Made by a program: the position numbers and the translations under genes | Shown: piece by piece, positions 57,051 to 64,000 of the stretch | Position numbering within the stretch: position 1 is the stretch's first letter | Layout: each line of letters starts with the position of its first letter | Assembly: GCA_028984105.1 (NCBI GenBank) | Contig: CM054824.1 | Location: 7,001,324 to 7,065,323 of the forward strand | Direction: 5' to 3' | DNA: 64,000 bases | DNA from: Lavandula angustifolia | Taxonomy: Eukaryota; Streptophyta; Magnoliopsida; Lamiales; Lamiaceae | Notes under the pieces: model-generated | Seen by the model: the letters and a program-made list of their open reading frames with translations, nothing else | Databases searched by the model: none | What the model was told of the DNA's origin: nothing

Positions 57051-57574
57051 GACTTAGGGTTCTATAACTTTAACTTCTCTGCTGAAGTCCAGTCCAACAT
57101 TTTACCCCTTACAGGACTTGGACAAAAATAATCTATGAAGATCAAAGCAGGTCTAGCCTATTACATCATAACGGTTCATCACACACAGGGGTTAGGATAG
57201 GGATTTTTGGGATCTTCAATTCATCATAACAATTTAGTTCAGTATCCCTACAATTTCCCATAATCCTAACTCATATTATACAATATTCCTCTGTCAGTAG
57301 TCTCTACATATTTTACAATACCCTCTATTAGATGAGTTATGCAGAAACATCTACTGAGTCAAGTCCTATGTATCCCCCTAACAATGATCTACTTGACCAC
57401 TGACTCATATCCCTACACTTATCTAAATTGTAGCTTAAATTGACAACTTATCCTAAAGTTGTCTCAGTTGTGATAACTGTTTATATCTTGTTAGTTCGAC
57501 CAATTGTGTATTCTTCTATGATCTACAACACACTACACAATCTAACTTTCATACAAGATAAAGGATTCCATGTG

Positions 57575-57577
<3 letters not shown>

Positions 57578-57644
<67 letters not shown>
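57578..57644. repeat. (TA)n microsatellite
   Basis: About 33 uninterrupted TA units. Overlapping open frames of alternating Tyr-Ile are artefacts of it. Confidence 0.95.
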
Positions 57645-57646
<2 letters not shown>

Positions 57647-58486
57647 ATAGGATAATAACATAGTGGAAAGGAAAAACACATTGTATACAAACATAAAATT
57701 TGCTTCCAATATATAAAATTCCAACAATTTCTTACACTGGGTAAATCCTTAACACTCCCCCCTCTTACTAAGACTAAAGAATGTTCTTGTGAATTATGTG
57801 GGATGTAAAATGAATCAAATATTTTTGTTCCACTCGGTATTCGTATTCAAAACTTGATATTTGTTTTCTAAATTTATTGGAATATGCATATTCGATTCGG
57901 TTCTATTAGCATCCAAATGCGACTTTGAAATTAAGAAATTCAATTCGATATTCGCAAATATTCAATTTAATTTGAGATAGATTTAATACATGAAATATAA
58001 GAATAAAACCAATTAATAATTTAGTTCATAAAACTATATCTGAATATTAGATTAACTAAGGAAATACTAGAATATATAATATAATTTAAATATTATTTTA
58101 CCGATTTTGAATATTATTTATATTGAATTTGATAATTAACACATTTTGAATTTTATTTTATCTTAGTGGTTGCTTAAACTGGATTCAATATTTATCATTA
58201 ATTATCAAAAACCAAAACAATATTCTTATTGGATATAAAAATATATAAAATACTAAGAGAAAATGAATGTTCAATTTCGATTCTACTATTTAAATAACGT
58301 AAAAGAATCGAATACAAATCAATTTTAATATAAATAATAAATAAATATGAATACGAATATTCAATAACGAAGCGAATACAAATCGAATACATTGATATTC
58401 GATACAACCCTAAATTACGGAGTAGTGTTTAGCCAGTAAATATTTAATTAGAAATTTATTAATTAACCTGCAATTTAATCATTGTT
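57645..58486. repeat. AT-rich repeat with ATTCG/CGAAT motifs
   Basis: GGTATTCGTATTC (57836-57848) on one side and GAATACGAATATTC (58350-58363) with AATCGAATACATTG on the other give a loose inverted repeat of about 560 bp. It may be an old DNA transposon relic; no termini or duplication were found. No gene. Confidence 0.4.
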
Positions 58487-58930
58487 TGTTGGTCTTAGTT
58501 TGAACTCAAGTGTAGGGAGGGGGAGGAATGCACCTAATTCCAAATATTCAAACTTTTATCTAACTAATGTTGAGTCAGTTAGCACGAGCAGAATAGTATG
58601 AGACCCTTCCTAAAGAAAAACGGTTTAATATAATAGTGATTAATAGTGCAACTATTTACAAGATCATTTTGATTGATTCAGACTGATAAAACAAAGTCTT
58701 TTAAGAAGTGATTTATGCATGAGATTACAAGATAAAATGCAGAAACTATATTACATGAAAAGTTATAGTGGTTCGGATTCACAAGATTCTACGTCCACTT
58801 TTTTGCATCAGCAGATATCCACTATGGATACTCGAATACTGTCGAGAAGAGATCAATACAAACTAACAAACAATCTATTAATCTAACTACTATCAATCAA
58901 CTTAACGAAGGAAAATTTTCTTTTGGAAGA
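58487..58930 (-). repeat. Sirevirus LTR fragment, minus orientation
   Basis: TGTTGGTCTTAG start, GTAGGGAGGGGG run and GTGGTTCGGATTCACAAGATTC-type phrase (58770-58793 region) align with the inner part of minus-strand family LTRs (compare 35676-36110). It is diverged and truncated at the SINE. Confidence 0.65.
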
Positions 58931-58933
58931 CGA

Positions 58934-59132
58934 CGATAACCCGCAGCCTCTACCGAAGTATGCATTGGGTAAACTCCGCTCATGTGCTCTAGCCTGTAAA
59001 CAACACAGGAGTGTTTGACCACCCTACGCTAACCATAGGTGACAGATTCACACATAGCGGTCTAGGTGGGTTTTGAGCCCATGACCTTCCAGCCATAGAC
59101 TCCCCATCTTAACCGCTATGTCAACCCAAAGG
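58934..59132 (-). mobile_element. tRNA-derived SINE
   Basis: On the minus strand it starts GGGTTGACATAGCGGTTAAG (A-box style, 59132 downward). A B-box-like GGTCATGGGCTCAAAACC follows about 30 nt later, with a tRNA-unrelated body ending GGGTTATCGTCGTCTTCC and then A-rich DNA. Spacing and boxes fit a pol III SINE of about 200 bp. The target duplication is unclear. It sits between two LTR fragments. Confidence 0.7.
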
Positions 59133-59167
59133 GTCAGTAATTTTATAATCTATCAAAAATACTAGGG

Positions 59168-59385
59168 TGTTGGGAATATGATTTAGTATGATAAGATTTT
59201 AAGATCTCAAAACCTCTAATTGAGTGATGAAACCATATAATGTAATATCTTAGTTGAGTTTAGCATGTTAGAAACTCAGTAGGCTAGATAGAGTTCAGTA
59301 GCTGAGAGGCTCAGTAGCGTATCTTTATCTCAGTTGGACAGTTGGATGGACTTTATATCGAAGACTCAGTATGGTCGTTCAAAAC
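59168..59385 (+). repeat. Older Sirevirus LTR fragment cut by P4
   Basis: TGTTGGGAATATG and TAAGATCTCAAAACC mirror the first 220 bp of family LTRs in diverged form. It ends exactly where the P4 5' LTR starts. Confidence 0.65.
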
Positions 59386-60036
59386 TGTTGGGAGATGATT
59401 CAGTAGCCAAGTTCTCAGTAGATTTGAAGATCCCAAAACCCTGCTTTGACTGATGAACCATTCAGTTGTATTTGTTCTGTCTCTGAGAGTTTCAGACTTA
59501 GTAGACACCCTTCGACATGGTTCAGGCGTTCAGTTCTGTCCGCTGGTTCTTCTGCAGACTATCAGCCTCAGTACCATGAGAGGTAGACTCAGTAGTATTG
59601 GACTCAGCAGGAGCAGTATACTGAAAGGAGTCAGTGGAACTGAACTCAGTAGGAGTAGTTCACTGAACTCAGAGTTGATCTTCAGTAGAGCTGAACTCAG
59701 TAGGAGTATGCTACTGAACATAGATCAGACTCAGCAACGGCCATACAGTCTTCTGACTGTTAGGAAATATCTTAAGTCAAATCAGTAGAGTCATACGAGG
59801 TATAAAGAAGTCAGCATCAGATCTACATTGAAGTCTGTTTGTCTCACCTACTTTCTTCAGTCTCGACCAATGACAAGCAGCCAGTTGTCCACTTTCTGAT
59901 TAAAGCTGCAAGTCAAAAACTTTCCAGAAATGGAGGGAAAGGACTCTGTCACCATACTTTGAAAGAGCCGTTAGCTACCCAAAAGAGAGAGACACATAGA
60001 TCGTCGTCTCTAACTGATCTACCCATATCTCTGCTC

Positions 60037-60044
60037 TATAAATA
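60037..60044 (+). promoter_or_regulatory. P4 LTR TATA box
   Basis: TATAAATA followed by GAGGGAAG. Confidence 0.65.
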
Positions 60045-60282
60045 GAGGGAAGATTTCAAATCAAAGCTCACGACACATACAAGAACACAGGAGCATTTAC
60101 GAGCAACCCAGAATCGACTTAAGCTTTCCGCAAGAACTTCATAATTCCTAGGGAAATGCGACATACTTGCTCAAAGGGAACCGAGCTTAATCACATCATA
60201 AGCCTCTAGTATCCAAGCGCCTGAATACAAACCCAGAGTTTATACTTAACCATTCGTCGCTCTAGAAGCCACTTTCTCATTC

Positions 60283-60390
60283 CCTTGGGTGGGGGGGGGG
60301 GGGGGCGCTGGGGGGGCCCCCCGGGGCCCCTATTCCCTTCCCTCTGGTAAGCCAAGCTCGGGGCGGGGGGGGGGGGGGGGGGGACACAGA
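60283..60390. other. Anomalous G-homopolymer block
   Basis: Runs of 15 or more G and a GGGGGGGCCCCCCGGGGCCCC-like core replace a short stretch that is ordinary in sister LTRs (around TTCCCTATCCCTCTAACC, 18260-18290). No other family member has this. Confidence 0.8.
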
Positions 60391-60991
60391 CCATATCTAT
60401 AGCTTAGAACGAAGGAGTTCATCCTTGAACTGATCCTTATTGTAAAGGACTCCTTCATAGTTGGAGAGTTTGTCAAACACTTAAGTTTGATACCTTGTAA
60501 ACTGAGACTTGCTCAGTATAAATCTAAAGACCAGTGTTTGTCCAGTGCACAAACCGACTGAGACTAACTCAGTATAATTAAATAGCCTCCTGATCTTTTC
60601 CGGACAATAGACGTAGGATTGTTGGATCCGAACCACTTTAAAATTGCTTGTGTTCTGTGTGCTCTATTTTTACTGTTGCATTTATTACTGTTCATACTGA
60701 AAATATCTTTCAAAATCATTCAACTGTGTTTCAGCAAAGCTTAAAAGATTGCACTAATATGCTAAAACTGTTTTCTTAAAACGTTTTCTAACTCAACTGA
60801 ATTTGGGCCTACACATTTCCGCACTCTACTGAACTTCAGCTGAACGGTACTGAATTCTGACCTAAGTTAGCTAGTAGGCCTCAGTGAAGTCTCTCACTCT
60901 GCCACGCGATTCAGAACAGCTTATCTGGTCTACTGAACCTGTTCAATACGGCTGAAAGGGACTGTTCGGGTTTTAAGTTGAGAAAAAGTTT

Positions 60992-61028
60992 TCAGGTGTA
61001 TTCACACCCCCCCCCTCTCTACACCTGA
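60992..61028 (+). promoter_or_regulatory. Conserved LTR-end hairpin with C-tract loop (P4)
   Basis: Stem TCAGGTGTA (60992-61000) with TACACCTGA (61020-61028) around a C-run. It is equivalent to the P1 and M2 hairpins. Confidence 0.7.
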
Positions 61029-61050
61029 ATGTTTATCTCGGGACCAACAA

Positions 61051-61066
61051 TTGGTATCAGAGCAGG
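61051..61066 (+). promoter_or_regulatory. P4 primer binding site
   Basis: TTGGTATCAGAGCAGG one base after the LTR end, the cleanest initiator-Met site in the window. Confidence 0.92.
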
Positions 61067-61166
61067 AGTTCTCTAAGACTCTTGTTTTCTGAAATTGTTC
61101 TTCTTGAACGGATCCAGAAAATGTTTTTACTGCATATCATTCTTCATTTATATCACAATTTTCAAT

Positions 61167-63152
61167 GTCTAATATGTTAGGAATCCGGATGGTACCCATG
61201 TTCTCAGTAGAGAACTACGGGGTATGATGAGTCAGAATGGAGACACATCTGACTTCCCTCCACTACAGTATGATGGAGGTACTGGAGGGCGGACCTATCT
61301 TTCCCATGATTGATAGTGTCGAAACCCAGGATCCAGCACAAGGAGCCGGCATGGTGACCGGGAAGAAGATCCCCAAAGATAGAAGCTTGTTCACCCATAA
61401 GGAGAAGAAGCTTCACAACTTAGACCGGGTTGCCAGAAATGTCATAATGACCACCCTGAGTGATTCCTATCTCGGAAGAGTTCAGGACTGCAAGTTCGTG
61501 AAGGAACTATGGGATGCTCTAGCGCTGCTGAGTCGGGGGACTCAGAAGATCGAAGCAAATAAACTGGCGCTGGAACTTCAGAAGCTGGAGAGACTGTCTC
61601 TCATGCCTGGTGACACGATTGAAGATCTTAACGTCAGATTTACGAATCTGATGAACACCATCAACGGGCTAGGAAAGACATTCTTCAACCGAGAAATGAA
61701 TCTCAAGATATTGAGAGCACTGCCGAACGGACATTGGACTCCATTCGCTTAGACATTCTGACCTAGATATTGTTTCTCCTGATCATATCTTTTCAGAATT
61801 AGAAGCTGAGGAGTTCGAGTTCGGCCTACCTCAAAGGAAGCAGCGAGCTGAAGCTGACACTCAAATTGACCATGCTTTCAAAGCATCAGTCAGCACAGCG
61901 GCTCCCGCGTCTAGCAAGGCAGAACCTTCACTCAGTGATCTACAAGAAGGAAACCTAGCTAAGAAATACGCACTGCTTGCCGTGAAGTATCAGAAGGAGA
62001 AGGAGAGGCGCAGAAAACTCTCTAGAGTCGTTAGAGACTCCAAGGGTAAGTCTGAATATACACCCAAGCGCACTCCTGAATCACATTCTTCTGATTGTAG
62101 GAAACATGAGGACTCAGCTCAGTCGAAAGACAGCGAGAGCAAAGAAGATAGAGTCACCACCTGCTACAACTGCAAGAAGTCAGGACACTATCAATATGAC
62201 TGTCCTGAGCTCAGTACTGCTGAGAGAGCAGCACGCAAAGCTCGAAGGGAGAAGTTCATCCAGATTCGTCAAGCATATATTGCAAGTGAACTCTCAGACG
62301 ACTCAGACGAGGTCGACTCCATGGATTCATCAGACGATGAAGCGGCATTCATGGCCGTAGAGCTTGAAGAAGATGCTGAAAAGAGTCTTATGGCAGGAGA
62401 AGAGGATGAGGTAAACTCTCACGCTCCATTTAACTCCTCTTCACACTGCACACATGATACTATTTCAGGTGCAGATGAGAATCTGGACGTCTCGATCACC
62501 TACGAAGAACTGTTAGATGAGCAGATTTAGATGAGTCTGCAGTCAGTAAGATTTTTCAGGAGTTGGATACCCTGAAAGTGGAGAATCAGAGACTTTCTCA
62601 GTAGAGTCAGGTTGCTACTGAGTCACAAAGACTTGTGTTGAGACTCAGGGAGGAGATAAACTCTCTGATGGCCAAGTCTCAGCATCAAGAAGATCAGATC
62701 TCAGTACTGACCAATGACTTGACTCAGAAGGATACTGAACTGAGTCTACTGAAGCAAGAGTTGTCAGGACTTCAGACCGAGCATGAAACGCTTAAGAAAA
62801 GTAATGATGTCTGGAGGATCTGATGACAGAGCGGTACATGGGCGCTGAAAAGATGCTTGAGGCAATTCTAGCCAGCAACAAGCCAAAGCACTGCAAGGAG
62901 GGACTTGAATTCAGTCATGGAGCCTCCTCATCTGCCCCCGTATGCTCAAAAAACCGGCTAGCTGATAGATTTGTTCAAGGGGAGACTATCAACGCTGAGA
63001 TCCTGAACCCCCTAGCAAAGAACAAACAGAAGATGAAGGCACCTCATCCCAGCTATCAGCATTCTAACAAGAAGATTAGCTCAAAATCACCCCAGCTCAG
63101 TCAAGGGGGAACTAGCAGAGTTAAATGGACTGATCAGTATGGACCTCCATAG
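61167..63152 (+). pseudogene. P4 gag
   Basis: Start MLGIRMVPMFSVENYGV, then a TGA where sister copies have Trp (VW to V-stop, ~61227). The frame stays readable after it: DSYLGRVQDCKFVKELWDAL, MNTINGLGKTFFNREMNLKI (61648-61710), a break near 61750, zinc knuckle CYNCKKSGHYQYDCPEL (62161-62211) with all four ligands, an Asp/Ser-rich segment, a coiled coil (62540-62820), and the basic linker SRVKWTDQYGPP (63115-63150). Stops at ~61227, 61750, 62528 and 62821 make it non-functional. Confidence 0.88.
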
Positions 63153-63153
63153 A

Positions 63154-64000
63154 TGTAACGCTCCGACCCCAATGAAGGATCACAGAGGTCGAGTCGCTAC
63201 AAGAGAATATTATAAAACATGTTTTTATACCATCTTTTGAAAACTGAAATATTTTTTTTCTATTTTAAAATACGTCATCTAGTGCGGCCCACATGTAAAA
63301 AGATCAGTTTGTTTTGATGCGTTTAACAGGTACAGAAGCATATTGAGTTTCAAGATATAACAAAAACATAATTATCCGTTTACAATCTTATAAAGTGCAA
63401 AAGATCATGGCAGAAACCCCCTCCTCAGCTCTTTTCCGCCGCCCTTGCCGCTCAACCTGAAAACGTGTGAAAACATTTGGGGCTGAGCACTAGTGTACTC
63501 AGTGGGTAGAGTAGTTTGAAAACATTTAAAACAGTTTATCCATGCATGAGGTATGACTTGGAGGGTTTTAAAAAGGAAACTGCTCCAAACATACAAAACA
63601 TTTATCATTGTGTGCGCACATTTGTGTCACATTTCCTATGACTTCTACCACTTCATTCTCATATCTTGGGCCTTGGCCCTCGAGTCGAAACTCGAGGGGT
63701 CCCTTATATTTTGTTAGTACTTGGTACACAAAGATGGTCACACTTTGTGTTACTAACAAACACGTGTACACCATTATAAAATTAACCCTCATCTAGCGTT
63801 TTAGGCTAGATGAAAGCCTCGATCGATCTATCACGTAGAAGCATTAAACAGGTAAATGCACAAAACTTTCATGGATAAACAGATTTCGTAGAGCTTATTA
63901 ACTCAAAGATAATTTTTAAGAAAAATATTACCCACCTCGAATTTTTACGGAGTTGATTTACGTGCAATCCCGACACCGAGGCTATTGTTCTTCCACGATA
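63154..64000 (-). repeat. G2: second Gypsy LTR, continues beyond window
   Basis: TGTAACGCTCCGACCCC at 63154 resembles the G1 LTR edge (TGTAACGCCCC). The phrase TGTACTCAGTGGG (63492-63504) matches CTACTCAGTGGG in G1 (44482-44493), at a similar distance from the edge. By analogy the element is minus-oriented. It interrupts P4 gag. No PBS or coding sequence is reached inside the window. Confidence 0.7.

Larger units (their letters stand above)
55658..57422 (-). repeat. M3: solo Sirevirus LTR with target-site duplication
   Basis: LTR 55663-57417 (1755 bp), in plus orientation TGTTGGTCCGGAG to ATATCCCTACA, flanked by perfect CTTAT repeats (55658-55662; 57418-57422). A G/C-run lies near the inner end and a minus-strand TATA at 56398-56405. 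It has no PBS at its left side. An element inserted and recombined to one LTR. CAG/CTG sites are mostly intact. U3 contains a threefold tandem repeat (56728-57050). Confidence 0.93.
59386..61049 (+). repeat. P4 5' LTR
   Basis: 1664 bp, TGTTGGGAGATGATTC to GGGACCAACA. U3 (59560-59740) is crowded with CTCAGTAG and ACTGAAC phrases. The TATA box is at 60037-60044. An aberrant G-rich block lies at 60283-60390, and the hairpin TCAGGTGTA/TACACCTGA at 60992-61028. Confidence 0.9.
59386..63153 (+). mobile_element. P4: Sirevirus-like element, 5' LTR and gag only
   Basis: 5' LTR 59386-61049, PBS, and gag through to its basic C-terminal linker. It is then cut at 63153 by the G2 LTR. It may continue on the far side of G2, outside the window. 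CAG/CTG sites are clean, so it is a useful reference for P1. Confidence 0.88.

Noticed and set aside
57440..57727. Open frames with long Tyr-Ile runs on both strands
   Set aside because: Produced by the TA microsatellite.
58934..59132. Functional tRNA gene
   Set aside because: A- and B-box-like motifs exist but no cloverleaf with paired acceptor and anticodon stems can be formed; a SINE head fits better.
60206..60394. Proline-rich open frame
   Set aside because: Translation of the anomalous G-rich block in the P4 LTR, not a gene.

Overview
The window is a slab of plant (most likely eudicot) intergenic DNA built almost entirely from nested LTR retrotransposons. The plant reading rests on initiator-Met-tRNA primer sites next to every complete LTR, Sirevirus-type Copia elements with a third ORF, a Tekay/Del-like chromovirus, a Stowaway-type MITE, a tRNA-derived SINE and one small group 1 LEA gene with a plant-style intron. 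No bacterial, CRISPR or viral system is present.

Layout, with my own names for the elements. M1 (minus strand, 1-~10082) is a Copia element running off the left edge; a solo LTR (S1, 689-2276, TSD CCCGA) sits in it. P0 (plus, ~10083-10915) is the 3' tail of another copy. M2 (minus, ~10916-37266) is a Copia element split by the insertion of P1 (plus, 17265-31212), the only copy in the window with both full LTRs. P3 (plus, 37267-44158, plus an LTR scrap near 51357-51700) is an older Copia element cut on the left by M2 and on the right by G1. G1 (minus, 44159-~51355) is a Gypsy chromovirus with deletions in gag and integrase. From about 51700 to 55657 lies lower-copy DNA with the LEA gene (52706-53895). 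M3 (55663-57417, TSD CTTAT) is a solo LTR. It is followed by a TA microsatellite, an AT-rich repeat, LTR fragments, a SINE, P4 (plus, 59386-63153; 5' LTR and gag only) and the start of a second Gypsy LTR (G2, from 63154) that leaves the window.

The Copia elements share one plan: LTR of 1.5-1.75 kb, initiator-Met PBS, gag with a CCHC knuckle, protease, integrase, reverse transcriptase, RNase H, a spacer of about 0.6 kb, a third (env-like) ORF of about 3.6 kb rich in Lys/Glu and coiled coil, several polypurine tracts, LTR. This is the Sirevirus (SIRE/Maximus) plan. No copy has intact reading frames, so none looks autonomous as written here.

The most unusual signal is not a gene. Young Sirevirus copies (P1, M1, parts of M2) are altered repeatedly at CAG/CTG trinucleotides (CTG to CCG or TCG, CAG to CAAG, CATG or CG). 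The changes differ between the two LTRs of one element, break frames, and stop abruptly at internal boundaries. Since CAG/CTG are symmetric CHG methylation sites in plants, my preferred reading is methylation-linked long-read consensus error left unpolished in repeats. A biological cause is not excluded. Many frameshifts in these elements may therefore not be real.
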